57,167 nt of DNA from Phycisphaerae bacterium (GCA_025936175.1 JAICTV010000007.1:1-57167); one strand, 5' to 3'. Counted from the stretch's first letter, positions 23,876 to 33,086 are shown. Numbers and translations: made by a program. The notes: generated by a model from the letters alone, not told the origin.

Positions 23876-25147
23876 ATGACCATCGCCAACGAAGCCCCGC
23901 CCGCGTCGAAAAAACTCACCATCCGCCCACGCCCGCAGCTCGGCCTCGGCGCCGCGCTGATCGGCAGGGAGGAGGAAGAGCTCGTCCTCCAGGTCATCCG
24001 CAACCAGGAGCCGTTCCGCTACTACGGCCACGACGCGAACCATCCGCCCGGCATGGCGGCGCAGCTCGAGAAAGAATTCGCCGAAAAGTTCGGCTTCAAG
24101 TCCGCGCTGGCGGTGACGAGCGGCACCGCGGCCCTCGAATGTGCGCTGGCGGCGCTCGGCATCGGGCCGGGCGACGAGGTGATTGTGCCGGCGTGGAGCT
24201 GGATCTCCTGCTTCACCGCGATCGTCCGCGTCGGCGCACTGCCGGTGCTCGCGGAGATCGACGACACCTTCTCCCTCGCCCCCGGCGAGATCACCCGCCT
24301 GCGCAGCGATCGCACCAAGGCCGTCCTGCTCGTCCACTACCAGGGCGTCGCCGCCGATCTCGACAAGATCCTGGCCGAAGCGCACTCCAACGGCGTCCGC
24401 GTGCTCGAAGACTGTGCCGAGGCCGTCGGCGCGAGATACAAAGGCAAGAGCGTCGGCACCTGCGGCGACATCGCGATCTTCAGCTTCCAGTACCACAAGT
24501 TCATGACCAGCGGCGAAGGCGGAATGGTCGCGGTGAACGATCCGACGCTCTACGAGCGCGCGGTCCGCTTCCACGACATCGGCCAGATGCGCGCGTACCA
24601 CGTGAACATCAAGAAGCCCAGCGTCCCCGCGTTCGTCGGCGATCAGTTCCGCATGACCGAGCTGTGCGCCGCAATGGCGCTGGCGCAGCTCCGCAAGGTC
24701 GATTTCATCAAGGACCACTGCCGCCGCCTCAGCGCGCGCGTCATGGAGCAGATCAAGGGTTTACCCGGCATCAGGCCGCGGCGGATTCCCGATCCCGCCG
24801 GCGACACCGGATTCGAAATCTATCTCGCCCTGCCGAGCAAGGAGCTCGCGATCCAGTTCAGCCAGAAGCTCGAGGCGCTGAACGTCAACGCCAGGAAGAC
24901 GACCTTCACCTACTGCCACTACGCCCGCGACTACTGCCAGACCGGCGACGCGCACACGCCCGCCGCCTCGCCTTTCAAGCAGTTCAAGGACTGGCCGGCC
25001 AAGGGCTATCGCCAGCAGGATTTTCCCAGGACCGAATCGATCATCCACAACTTTCTTGCCCTGCCGCTCGGCGTGAAGTACACCGACGAAGACGCCGACT
25101 ACATCGCCGCCGCCGTCCGGCAGGTGCATTCGGAACTGATGTCCTAG
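23876..25147 (+). CDS. DegT/DnrJ/EryC1/StrS-type aminotransferase
   Basis: A PLP-dependent sugar aminotransferase-type protein, 423 residues, cytoplasmic. The PLP lysine is K208 (FQYHKFMTSGEGG) and the pyridine-nitrogen aspartate is D179 (VLEDCAEAVG); the phosphate-binding SGTAALECAL is at 82-91. Members convert keto-sugars to amino-sugars, though clusters of polysaccharide-degrading enzymes in this phylum often contain such genes of unknown role. It starts 11 bp after the lyase gene with a GAGGT ribosome site. A distant paralogue lies at 31829-33070. Confidence 0.88.
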   Translation: MTIANEAPPASKKLTIRPRPQLGLGAALIGREEEELVLQVIRNQEPFRYYGHDANHPPGMAAQLEKEFAEKFGFKSALAVTSGTAALECALAALGIGPGDEVIVPAWSWISCFTAIVRVGALPVLAEIDDTFSLAPGEITRLRSDRTKAVLLVHYQGVAADLDKILAEAHSNGVRVLEDCAEAVGARYKGKSVGTCGDIAIFSFQYHKFMTSGEGGMVAVNDPTLYERAVRFHDIGQMRAYHVNIKKPSVPAFVGDQFRMTELCAAMALAQLRKVDFIKDHCRRLSARVMEQIKGLPGIRPRRIPDPAGDTGFEIYLALPSKELAIQFSQKLEALNVNARKTTFTYCHYARDYCQTGDAHTPAASPFKQFKDWPAKGYRQQDFPRTESIIHNFLALPLGVKYTDEDADYIAAAVRQVHSELMS

Positions 25148-25177
25148 TATTGGCAAATCTCGAAGGAGGAACCCCCG

Positions 25178-25768
25178 ATGAAACAGATCACTCTCGCTGC
25201 CGTCGCGCTTCTCTGCATCGCCTTCGCCGGCGCCCTCAGCTTCGCCGCGGAGAAGAAGAAGTACTCCGAGCCGCCGAAGATGACGATCGACGTCAACAAG
25301 AAGTACACCGCGACGATCGACACCGATAAGGGCAAGATCGTCTGCGAGCTTTTCGCCAAGGAAGCGCCCAAGACCGTCAACAACTTCGTGTTCCTCGCGA
25401 AGGAGGGTTTTTACGACGGGCTGATCTTCCACCGCGTGATCCCCAAGTTCATGATCCAGGGCGGCGATCCGACCGGGACCGGCCGCGGCGGCCCGGGATA
25501 CGAATTCGAAAACGAAAACAAGGACACGCAGCGCACCTTCAAGGCCGGCGCGCTCGCGATGGCCAACGCCGGCGCCGATACCAACGGCAGCCAGTTCTTC
25601 ATCAACGACGCCGACGCCCCCTGGCTCACGCCGGACAAGTACACGATGTTCGGCCAGGTCAAGGAGGGACAGGACGTCGTCCACGCAATCGCGACCGCCG
25701 ACCGCGACGAGAGCGACCGTCCCAAGGAAGAGATCCATATCAAGAGCATCAAGATCGAGGAGCAGTAG
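25178..25768 (+). CDS. Secreted cyclophilin-type peptidyl-prolyl isomerase
   Basis: Catalyses proline cis-trans isomerisation in exported proteins. The signal peptide covers residues 1-24. The core shows the active-site arginine R86 in FHRVIPKFMIQGGDP, then GALAMANAG and GSQFFI, the usual small bacterial cyclophilin pattern. A very strong Shine-Dalgarno (AAGGAGGAA) precedes the ATG. Length 196 fits a single-domain enzyme. Probably needed for the large load of secreted proteins encoded around it, which is an inference. Confidence 0.92.
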   Translation: MKQITLAAVALLCIAFAGALSFAAEKKKYSEPPKMTIDVNKKYTATIDTDKGKIVCELFAKEAPKTVNNFVFLAKEGFYDGLIFHRVIPKFMIQGGDPTGTGRGGPGYEFENENKDTQRTFKAGALAMANAGADTNGSQFFINDADAPWLTPDKYTMFGQVKEGQDVVHAIATADRDESDRPKEEIHIKSIKIEEQ

Positions 25769-25821
25769 CCGCGTCCCCGCGCGGACCGCGCGGCGGAACG
25801 CCGATTGCTCGTCGTCTCGAT

Positions 25822-26019
25822 ATGAGCGAGCCCCAGAAATTCAGCCGGCGGTGCAGCCTGTGCGACCGCCCGATCCCCGCCGCCCGGCTCGAAGCGCTGC
25901 CCGGCGTGACCACCTGCATCGAGTGCGCCAAAAAGCACCCGCGCAAGGTCGACACCAGCGGCATCGAGCTCAGCCAGGCCAGCCCGATCAACCGCAACGG
26001 CTTTGCGCCGAAGGATTGA
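25822..26019 (+). CDS. Small DksA/TraR-type zinc-finger protein
   Basis: A 65-residue protein with four cysteines C11, C14, C32 and C35 arranged CSLC-x17-CIEC, the spacing of the DksA/TraR zinc finger. It lacks the long coiled coil of full DksA, so it is more like the short stand-alone members. Its stop codon directly abuts the stop codon of the convergent serine hydrolase (TGATCA shared region). Function beyond zinc binding is not evident. Confidence 0.8.
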   Translation: MSEPQKFSRRCSLCDRPIPAARLEALPGVTTCIECAKKHPRKVDTSGIELSQASPINRNGFAPKD

Positions 26020-27717
26020 TCAGCGGGTCAAGCAGTCGGCGATCGTTTGAAGGAATCGCGGGAACCACTCCGCGTGCTTCGGCCCCGCTTCTCGGCGGAT
26101 CTGCGTGATCACCAGATCGTCGTCCAGATCGATCAGGAAGACGCACGCCGTGAGCGAACCGTGGCCGATCGTGTGCTCGCCCAAAATCCAGTCGCCGGGA
26201 TTCTTCGAGTCCGCGGCCTTGCCCGGCTTGGCCGTGTGCATCCAGTGCATTCCGATGCCTTCGCTCTCGTTCACGCCGGGATAGCGTTTCGACAGATCCT
26301 CGGGGAGCAGCTTCTCGAAGGTCCCGGCGGAGAAGAACAGGCGACCGCCGTAGCTGCCGCGATTCGCCAGGAGCTGCGCGATCGTCGCGAGCTGTTTCGC
26401 ATCGTACTGCGCGCCGGAGCTGGCGTTCTGCAGCGGCACGTCGCCGATCCCGAGCGGCTCGAACAGGTCTTCGTGATACAGCCGCAGCATGCTCTTGCCG
26501 CTGACGACCTGCATCGCCGCCGCCGTCAGGTCGAAGCCCATGCCGCTGTACTCGTACTTTTTGCCCGGCGTGTTCACGTCGATCGCGTTGAGGACGACGT
26601 TCTCGAAGTACGGATTACGCGCCCCGTTGAATTCGCCGTGACCCGACAGGCCGCTGGTGTGTGTCAGGCACTGGCGGAACGTCGGCACGTGCGCGGGATC
26701 GTGTGGATAGTCGGGGAAGACGTCGGCGACGGATTCGTCGAGATCGATCAGACCTTGATCGAGGAAACGCGCGAAGAGAACGGCGGTCGTGTTCTTCGTG
26801 ATCGAGGCGACGTCGTTGCGGAAGTCGAGCGGAAGCGGCTTGCCGGTCGTCTTGTCGATGCCGAAGGAGTCGTACACGACGATCACGCCGTGCCGCGCGA
26901 CCAGCGCGACGAACGGCTCGCCCGAGTCCTTCGCCCAGCCGCGACAGACTGCGTCGATCCGCTCCTTCGCATCGTTCTGCACACCCGCGTCGGCGGCCGA
27001 GCCTTTGCGAAGCATCGGCGCCGGCGGCCCGTCTTTGTTCCGCGGCGGCGGAAGGGCTTTGATTCTCTTGTCGAGCCCGCGCGTCTTGAGCTTGATCGCG
27101 AGCTCAAACGCATCATCCCGCGCCGCCGCCGACTCGTAGCTGAACGGCGCGCGACCGAGCGGCGTCATCTCGGACAATCCGGCGACGAGGATTGCGCCGG
27201 CTTCGCTGTCGTTGATCGCGCGAAACGCGCCGTCGCCGGCGACGAGGGCGATTTCGTTCTCGTGCTCCTTCCAGACGGCGCCACCGACGCCCGCCGGCAT
27301 CGGCGCCGCGTACGGGTTTGGCCAGAAGAGGAACTCGCCGGGAGCGCGCGCGTAGAAAGCCATCGCCCGCCGCACCGGCGTGCCGTTGGGCGCGATCGAT
27401 TCGATCAGCGCGCCCCAGCGTCCGGGATGGTCGGGTGCGCGCGTCTCGTGCAGGTTTGCATCGAACCACCTGACGCGAAGCTTTCCGTCGCAACCCAGCG
27501 CGCGAACGTCCTCCAGGTCCCGCCAGACGACCCGCGGCGCGTCGCCGAGGTTGAAGATGTAACTGAACGACTTGCCGGTGATCAGCTCCTGCGTCTGAAA
27601 CGCCCTGCGCTGCTGAGCCGGCGTGGGCGCGGTGGAGGGGGTGGTCGCGGATTGAGCGCGGGTCGTGACCGCGACGCCCGCGACGAGCGCGCACGCGAAT
27701 AGAAACCTGCGCTTCAT
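26020..27717 (-). CDS. Beta-lactamase-fold serine hydrolase, secreted
   Basis: A 565-residue exported protein (signal peptide to about residue 22) of the class C beta-lactamase/esterase family. The SxxK nucleophile motif is S305-I-T-K308 (DVASITKNTT). The second motif reads Y390-S-G rather than the usual Y-x-N, and a late IGHGSLT can serve as the third. About 250 residues precede the catalytic domain and resemble a beta-rich ligand domain (FNLGDAPRVVWRDLEDVRAL). It is the last gene of the long minus-strand block. Likely an esterase or D-peptidase rather than an antibiotic-resistance enzyme. Confidence 0.8.
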   Translation of the reverse strand: MKRRFLFACALVAGVAVTTRAQSATTPSTAPTPAQQRRAFQTQELITGKSFSYIFNLGDAPRVVWRDLEDVRALGCDGKLRVRWFDANLHETRAPDHPGRWGALIESIAPNGTPVRRAMAFYARAPGEFLFWPNPYAAPMPAGVGGAVWKEHENEIALVAGDGAFRAINDSEAGAILVAGLSEMTPLGRAPFSYESAAARDDAFELAIKLKTRGLDKRIKALPPPRNKDGPPAPMLRKGSAADAGVQNDAKERIDAVCRGWAKDSGEPFVALVARHGVIVVYDSFGIDKTTGKPLPLDFRNDVASITKNTTAVLFARFLDQGLIDLDESVADVFPDYPHDPAHVPTFRQCLTHTSGLSGHGEFNGARNPYFENVVLNAIDVNTPGKKYEYSGMGFDLTAAAMQVVSGKSMLRLYHEDLFEPLGIGDVPLQNASSGAQYDAKQLATIAQLLANRGSYGGRLFFSAGTFEKLLPEDLSKRYPGVNESEGIGMHWMHTAKPGKAADSKNPGDWILGEHTIGHGSLTACVFLIDLDDDLVITQIRREAGPKHAEWFPRFLQTIADCLTR

Positions 27718-27759
27718 ACAGGTTTGTACAAGCTAACTTGTGTCTCGTTGTCACCTCGT

Positions 27760-28818
27760 CTACCGCAGCCATTCGTCGCGATGCTGGGCGACGAAGGCGT
27801 CGTCGTTCAGGTGCGGGTACGCCGCGTAAACGCGATCGATCTCCGCGAGCTGCCCGCGCCCGAATGTTTCCTTCGGGTTCAGACACCACGTCCCCTCGAG
27901 CAATCCCTGCCGCCGGAGCACCTCGTGCAGTCCCGCGATGCAGCCGGCGAAGGCGTTGGCGGCGTCGAAGAACGCGGCGTTGCAATCAGTCACCTCGATG
28001 TTCCGCTTCAGCAGCTCCATCGGCACCTGATCGTGGCAGACGACGTTGTGACAGCTCGCCAGCAGCTCCACCGCCGTCTTCGTCCACACCGACCAGTGTC
28101 CCAGCAGCCCGCCGACGATCCGCTGGTTCACGAACACCGGCCCGACCTTGAATCGGTAAGGCGTCAGCAGGTCCATCACGATGTTGTCGTCGTTGCCGGT
28201 GTAGAGCGCGATGTCCTCGCGGCCGCTCTCGGCGACGGCGCGGACGACGTCGATCGTCTGATAGCGGTTGAACGGCGCCATCTTGATCGCGACGACGTTG
28301 GGGATTTCCGCGAACTTCCGCCAGAACGAAAACGGCAGCGCCCGCCCGCCGACGGCCGGCTGGAGATAGAAGCCGACGAGCGGAATCACGTCGGCGACCG
28401 CGCGGCAGTGCGCGACGAGCTGCTCGTCAGTCGCGTCCTTCATCGCCGCGAGGCTGAGCAGGGCGGCGTGATAGCCGAGGTCGTGCAGCACCGTCGCCTC
28501 GCGCACCGCCTGCTCCGTCCGTCCGACCGCGCCGCCGATGCGGACGAGCTTCTGCTCCGCCTTGCGTGAAGCGTCCGCCCGGTCCATCTCCTCCCTGGCG
28601 ATCGTCAGGACCGGCTCGTACAGTCCGATGTTCGGCTCGCGGATCTCGAACTGCGTCGTGTGCACGCCGACGGCGAGTCCGCCCGACCCCGCGGCGATGT
28701 AATACCGCGCCAGCGCCCGCTGCCGCCGCTCGTCGAGCTTGCGCGATGCGTTCAGCGCCAGTGGATGCGCCGGTATGACGACTCCGCGCTCGAGCGTCTT
28801 GCGAAATTGGCTGTCCAT
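27760..28818 (-). CDS. Dihydrodipicolinate synthase (DapA) family aldolase/lyase
   Basis: A 352-residue cytoplasmic protein of the class I aldolase group. Schiff-base lysine K179 (NVVAIKMAPF) and catalytic tyrosine Y151 (VGFYLQPAVGG) are present. Its location among glycan-degrading genes suggests cleavage of a keto-deoxy sugar acid rather than lysine synthesis, which is inference. The start is uncertain: ATG 28818 is used, but ATGs at 28824 and 28827 and GTGs just upstream are in frame, the latter lying inside the hairpin repeat at 28831-28907. Confidence 0.82.
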   Translation of the reverse strand: MDSQFRKTLERGVVIPAHPLALNASRKLDERRQRALARYYIAAGSGGLAVGVHTTQFEIREPNIGLYEPVLTIAREEMDRADASRKAEQKLVRIGGAVGRTEQAVREATVLHDLGYHAALLSLAAMKDATDEQLVAHCRAVADVIPLVGFYLQPAVGGRALPFSFWRKFAEIPNVVAIKMAPFNRYQTIDVVRAVAESGREDIALYTGNDDNIVMDLLTPYRFKVGPVFVNQRIVGGLLGHWSVWTKTAVELLASCHNVVCHDQVPMELLKRNIEVTDCNAAFFDAANAFAGCIAGLHEVLRRQGLLEGTWCLNPKETFGRGQLAEIDRVYAAYPHLNDDAFVAQHRDEWLR

Positions 28819-28830
28819 AAACATCATCTT

Positions 28831-28907
28831 CACCACGAAGTCGCGAAGATCACGAAGCGATTTCCGTAGTCCAGGCGATGCTTCGTGCTCTTCGTGACTT
28901 CGTGGTG
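28831..28907. repeat. Hairpin repeat with CACGAAG word
   Basis: Arms of about 31 nt (28831-28861 and 28876-28907) are nearly complementary and are built from repeats such as CACCACGAAGTC and CACGAAGC. It fills the space between the SDR gene stop and the DapA-family gene start and may touch the latter's N-terminal codons. Confidence 0.8.
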
Positions 28908-28917
28908 CAAAACTCCC

Positions 28918-29982
28918 TTAGAACTTGCCATCCCGTGTCTCGAAATGCGTCGGCTTGCCGAGGCTCGCGCCGCCGGAACTCACCCACGCCGCGATCCACT
29001 GCATCATCTGCTGCGCCGTCACAGTCGGGTAGCCGAAGAGCCGGTGGCCGAGCTGCCCGTTGCTGATCAGCGCGTCCGGCGCCTCGTTGCCGACGACTTT
29101 TACCGCCTTGTTCATCAGCCGGCCGAATTCTTCCGCGACGCGGCGCAGGCTCAGCAGCTCGGGCCCGGCGACGTTCAGCACGAACGGCGGCGACGCGACC
29201 TGATCGAAGCTCGCCAGCGTCATCGCGTTCGCATCGCCTTGCCAGATCGCGTTGAGACATCCCATCGCCGCGTCGATCTCCGCGCCTTCCCATACCTTCT
29301 GCGCGACGTCGACCAGCACGCCGTAGCGCATCTCGGTCGCATAGTTCAATCGGATCAGCGCCGTCGGCGTTTTGTTCACCCGGCTGAAGTGCTCGAGCAT
29401 CCGCTCGCGGCCGAGACAGCTCATCGCGTAGTCGCCTTTTGGATCGAGCGCCGCCGTCTCGCTCGATCCGCCAAGGATGACCGGCGAGAGGCCGTACACG
29501 TTGCCGGTGGAGAACGCGACGATCCGGCTCTTCGCATACCGCTGCGCGCACATGCCGGGGAGATAGCTGTTCATCGCCCAGGTCAGCGCTTCCTGACCCG
29601 TCGAGCCGAATTTCATCGCGGGCATGTAGACGACGTTCGGCGCATCGGGGAGTTTGTCGAGCTGCTTCTGATCGAGCAGGTCGGCGCGGATCGTTTCGAT
29701 CCCGTGTTGTTGCAGCTCGGATTCGTGAGAGGGATTGGAGAAGCGCGCGACACCGATCACTCTACGCGACCGCGGGCTCGCGTCCGCGGCTACGACGGCG
29801 CGCTTTGCCATCCGCGCGAGCGTCGGACCCATTTTTCCGGCGACGCCCAGGATGATGATGTCACCCTGCACGCGCCTGAAGGTCTCGACGACGTAGTCGG
29901 TGGGACGGCTCAGCAGCTCCTCGAGCTGCTCGACGCTCTCGATTCTTTCCGGAATCGTCTTCTCGTCGGCCACAGCGCTCAC
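28918..29982 (-). CDS. NAD-dependent epimerase/dehydratase-like SDR protein, atypical active site
   Basis: An extended short-chain dehydrogenase, 354 residues, cytoplasmic. The Rossmann glycine motif GVAGKMG (46-52) binds NAD(P), and STGNVYG (158-164) matches the usual catalytic Ser/Thr strand. The tyrosine motif reads Y185-A-M-S-C189, so the lysine of YxxxK is a cysteine, which would impair classical catalysis. GTG 29982 is chosen as start because it overlaps the upstream stop by 4 bp (GTGA), giving translational coupling; the upstream in-frame extension lies in the neighbouring gene. Confidence 0.8.
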   Translation of the reverse strand: MSAVADEKTIPERIESVEQLEELLSRPTDYVVETFRRVQGDIIILGVAGKMGPTLARMAKRAVVAADASPRSRRVIGVARFSNPSHESELQQHGIETIRADLLDQKQLDKLPDAPNVVYMPAMKFGSTGQEALTWAMNSYLPGMCAQRYAKSRIVAFSTGNVYGLSPVILGGSSETAALDPKGDYAMSCLGRERMLEHFSRVNKTPTALIRLNYATEMRYGVLVDVAQKVWEGAEIDAAMGCLNAIWQGDANAMTLASFDQVASPPFVLNVAGPELLSLRRVAEEFGRLMNKAVKVVGNEAPDALISNGQLGHRLFGYPTVTAQQMMQWIAAWVSSGGASLGKPTHFETRDGKF

Positions 29983-31832
29983 GGCACTTCCACCGTCACT
30001 TCCTGCTTCAAAATCTCTCGATCGAACGGCAGCGTCACCACGATCCGCGCGTCCTTCACTTCCGCCTTGCCGTCCTTCACGTACTGATTGTGCGGCAGCA
30101 CGGGCCACTCGACCGTCGCGTTCTGTGGAATGTGAATCCGCCACCCGTTGTGCTCGAACCAATCTCCCGTTGCCCCGGCGGCCAGCTTGATCGGTTCGGC
30201 CGAAAGCTTACCGGATTGGCCCGATGCGGTCTTCCACTCAGCTCCCAGCTTCGACCAGAGTGGGACGTGCGCCTCGACCGGCCCGCGCGTGGACGGATCC
30301 GTCTCACCCGAATCCTGCGCGACCGGCCCCTCGGTGATGTACGTGACCTTCGCCAGCTTCGGATCGGAAATGTCCACGCGCACCTGGCACTTGATCAGGT
30401 TGTACTCCAGCAGCAGCCGCGTCTGATCGACATCCAGCGCCGCATCGACCGGCGTGTGCCACAACCCGATCGGCGGGATGAAGTTCGGCGATTCATCGCC
30501 GGGAGTGTGCTTCAGCAGCGACGTGTCGCCGATGGTGAACGTGCTCCACAATGGCGTCAGCTTCGTGTTCCCGCCGCCGATGATCAGGCCCGTCTTATCG
30601 TGGAAAAGGCTGATCAGATTCTGCCGATCCTGAATCCAGCGCGACGCCGAGACGTTCGTGTGATATGCGCTGAGGCACGTGAACCACGGCCCGTCACGGC
30701 GAGTCATCGCGTTGTGATCGTCCAGGATCTGCACGCCGGCCTTTTCCGGCGGCGTAACGGCTTCTCCGACTTCGCCGTAAAGGATGAACGAAGCCGCCGC
30801 GTCGGCGCCGACCTCCGCCATCTTTTTCGCCTTGCGCAGATCGGTCTGGCGCTTGAGCCACCCGCGGCCTTCGGGCGAAAACGTCGCGCCGACGTTGGGC
30901 GTCTGGATTCCCGGCTCATACCAGTTCCGCTCGTCCACCGTTTCGACGCGCGACCCGTCGGGATAACTCATCGCGATGTGAAACTTCGCCCCGCGCTGTA
31001 ATGCGGGCAGCACGTACTTGTCGCCGGAGATCGCGTAGTACGTTCCGAGCGCGTCGAGATAGACCGCGTTGTATCCGACGACCGGCCCCGCGTGCTCAGA
31101 CCAGAAGCCGGCGGGATTTTGATAATCCACCACCTTGTGCTCGTACGCCGTCGCCGCGTCGCGCCAGTCGGACCGATCGAAAAGCTTGCCGGCGAGATAC
31201 AAACCCATCGCGTTCATGCACGGGATGTTTGCCAAGCGCTTTTGCATCTCTTCCTTGGCGATTCCCTCGTAGCCGTGGTTCAGCGCCTTCTCCCACTTGG
31301 CGCGCCGGTCGGCCGGCATCGCGTCGCGAATGACCGAGTACGCGCGGATCCACCGCGTGTACGTCCAGGGCATGTAGATGTCGCCCCAGGTCGAGTTGTC
31401 CTTCTTGCGGAAGATCCATTTGCCCGACGGCTTCATCTCCGCGATCAGCTTGTCGCCGCCGAGCATCACCGCGTCGAGCACTTCCGCCTTGTGGTACCAG
31501 GGATTCGCGTCGTCCTTGATCGCCCACGCGGCGGCCAGCGGATAGATGACGTTCTGATCCGTGCAGATCCACGGCTCCTCGCCGAAGGCGCCGGTCTCCT
31601 TGTTCTGGCTCTTCAGCAGCTTCGGCACGGCGTCGGTGAGATGGTGCAGGAACGCCTTCTTGTACTCCCATGTCTCCTGCGCGCGCGCGACTGCAGGCAG
31701 GAAGGTCACGATCAGCGCGATAAGCACCAGGAGCGTGTCATGCTGAGGTAATCCGAAGCATCTGCGTACCCAAACCCAGATCCTTCGGAGTACCTCCGGA
31801 TGACGCTTCTTGAACATCGATGCCTTCATCAT
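29979..31832 (-). CDS. Secreted alpha/alpha-barrel protein, probable glycan-degrading enzyme
   Basis: A 617-residue exported protein of unrecognised family. Helical repeats with aromatic-rich loops (PWTYTRWIRAYSV, NIPCMNAMGLYLAGKLF, AGPVVGYNAVYLDALGTYY) suggest an alpha/alpha-toroid, and the last 200 residues look like a beta-sandwich, the layout of many polysaccharide lyases and unsaturated glucuronyl hydrolases. The true hydrophobic signal segment is residues 33-51. Before it, residues 10-32 are encoded by a hairpin repeat (HPEVLRRI and FGLPQHD), an apparent insertion into the 5' end. The start overlaps the aminotransferase stop (ATGA) and the stop overlaps the SDR start. Confidence 0.65.
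   Translation of the reverse strand: MMKASMFKKRHPEVLRRIWVWVRRCFGLPQHDTLLVLIALIVTFLPAVARAQETWEYKKAFLHHLTDAVPKLLKSQNKETGAFGEEPWICTDQNVIYPLAAAWAIKDDANPWYHKAEVLDAVMLGGDKLIAEMKPSGKWIFRKKDNSTWGDIYMPWTYTRWIRAYSVIRDAMPADRRAKWEKALNHGYEGIAKEEMQKRLANIPCMNAMGLYLAGKLFDRSDWRDAATAYEHKVVDYQNPAGFWSEHAGPVVGYNAVYLDALGTYYAISGDKYVLPALQRGAKFHIAMSYPDGSRVETVDERNWYEPGIQTPNVGATFSPEGRGWLKRQTDLRKAKKMAEVGADAAASFILYGEVGEAVTPPEKAGVQILDDHNAMTRRDGPWFTCLSAYHTNVSASRWIQDRQNLISLFHDKTGLIIGGGNTKLTPLWSTFTIGDTSLLKHTPGDESPNFIPPIGLWHTPVDAALDVDQTRLLLEYNLIKCQVRVDISDPKLAKVTYITEGPVAQDSGETDPSTRGPVEAHVPLWSKLGAEWKTASGQSGKLSAEPIKLAAGATGDWFEHNGWRIHIPQNATVEWPVLPHNQYVKDGKAEVKDARIVVTLPFDREILKQEVTVEVP
31738..31803. repeat. Hairpin repeat inside a 5' coding end
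   Basis: Arms of 27 nt (31738-31764 and 31777-31803) are complementary at all but about four positions. It lies inside the open frame of the secreted alpha/alpha-barrel gene and supplies about 22 N-terminal residues ahead of the hydrophobic signal segment. Its translated word (PEVLRRI, FGLPQHD) differs from family A. Confidence 0.8.
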
Positions 31833-33070
31833 GATCGCTTGCCTTGGAAATGACCTACCACGCGCTCGAATGCCTTCCCGGTATCATCGAGATCTTCGTC
31901 GCTATACGCCTCGTTCACCGCCAGCACCACGCACGTCCCCAGGATCGCCTCGGCGGTCGGGCATTTGACCTTCCCGTAATCGACGCTGTGGAACGGATGA
32001 TCGCCGTGATCGAAGGCGCTGTGATTCAGAAACAGCGGGTACTTGTAGATCGGCTTGCCGATGTAATGCGCGGACGTGGGCACGCCCTCCGCCTTTACCG
32101 CCGCCGCGAACTGATCGGCCGTCGCGCCCAGCTTGGGCGGATCGACGCGCATCATGTAGAACCAGTAGCTGTGCGTCCCGCCATCGATCGGTTTTGGTAA
32201 TTGCAGGCCCGGCAGATCGCCGAGGCGCTTGGTCAATCGCCCGCACCAGCTTTGCCGGCGCTGGACGATTGAATCCAGTTTCTTAAGCTGCGCGATCGCG
32301 ACGGCGCCTTGCAGCTCGGTCATGCGATAGTTGTTCGCCTGAAACGTCGCGTTGCGATCGGCGACGCCGGGCGAGCGGTCGTAGCACTTGTCGGTCGAGA
32401 GCCGGATCTTCTTCGCGAATTTTTCGTCGGATGTGGTGACGAGCCCGCCGTCGCCGCAGGCGATGTGCTTGAACTCGTTGAAGCTGTAGCACCCGATCTG
32501 CCCGAAGGAGCCGACCGGTTTGCCGTCGTAGGTCGTGCCGTGCGCCTGCGCGCAATCTTCGATCAGCGTGATGTTCCGCGAGTCGGCGATCTGCTTGATC
32601 GCCTTCAGATCGCACGCGTTGCCGGCGAGATGCACGGCGATGATCGCGCGCGTGCGGTTGGTGATCGCCGCCTCGATCGCGGCGGGCGTCATGTTGTAGT
32701 GCTGCGGGTCGAGATCGACGAAGACCGGCACGCCTCCCTGCCACATGACCGGCAGAATCGTCCCCATGTCCGTGATCGGCGGGACGATGACTTCATCGCC
32801 CGGCGAAACACCCGCCGCCATCACCGCCGCATGAATCGCCGCCGTCCCGCTGCTGCACGCCACGCCGAACTTCGCATCGTGCTTCGCCGCGAACTGCTTC
32901 TCGAGCTCGTGGACCTTCTTCCCGGCGGCATAGAAGAGCGTCCCCTGATCGATCGCCTCCTTCAGCTCCTTCAGCTCCTCGTCGCCGTAACGTTTCTCCT
33001 TCCGGTACGGCGTGGACTTGATCGGCTTGCCTCCCGCGATGGCGGGTTGATCGGTCGCGGTTGTGCTCAT
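31829..33070 (-). CDS. DegT/DnrJ/EryC1/StrS-type aminotransferase
   Basis: A 413-residue PLP enzyme. Lysine K201 (FNEFKHIACGDGG), aspartate D172 (LIEDCAQAHG) and SSGTAAIHAAV (73-83) are the family markers. It resembles the protein at 23876 but is clearly divergent. ATG 33070 is preferred to one 15 bp upstream nearer the hairpin repeat. The stop overlaps the next start by 4 bp, so it belongs to the minus-strand block. Whether it makes an amino-sugar for a surface glycan or acts in catabolism is open. Confidence 0.88.
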   Translation of the reverse strand: MSTTATDQPAIAGGKPIKSTPYRKEKRYGDEELKELKEAIDQGTLFYAAGKKVHELEKQFAAKHDAKFGVACSSGTAAIHAAVMAAGVSPGDEVIVPPITDMGTILPVMWQGGVPVFVDLDPQHYNMTPAAIEAAITNRTRAIIAVHLAGNACDLKAIKQIADSRNITLIEDCAQAHGTTYDGKPVGSFGQIGCYSFNEFKHIACGDGGLVTTSDEKFAKKIRLSTDKCYDRSPGVADRNATFQANNYRMTELQGAVAIAQLKKLDSIVQRRQSWCGRLTKRLGDLPGLQLPKPIDGGTHSYWFYMMRVDPPKLGATADQFAAAVKAEGVPTSAHYIGKPIYKYPLFLNHSAFDHGDHPFHSVDYGKVKCPTAEAILGTCVVLAVNEAYSDEDLDDTGKAFERVVGHFQGKRS

Positions 33071-33086
33071 CGCATGCCTCTTCATG

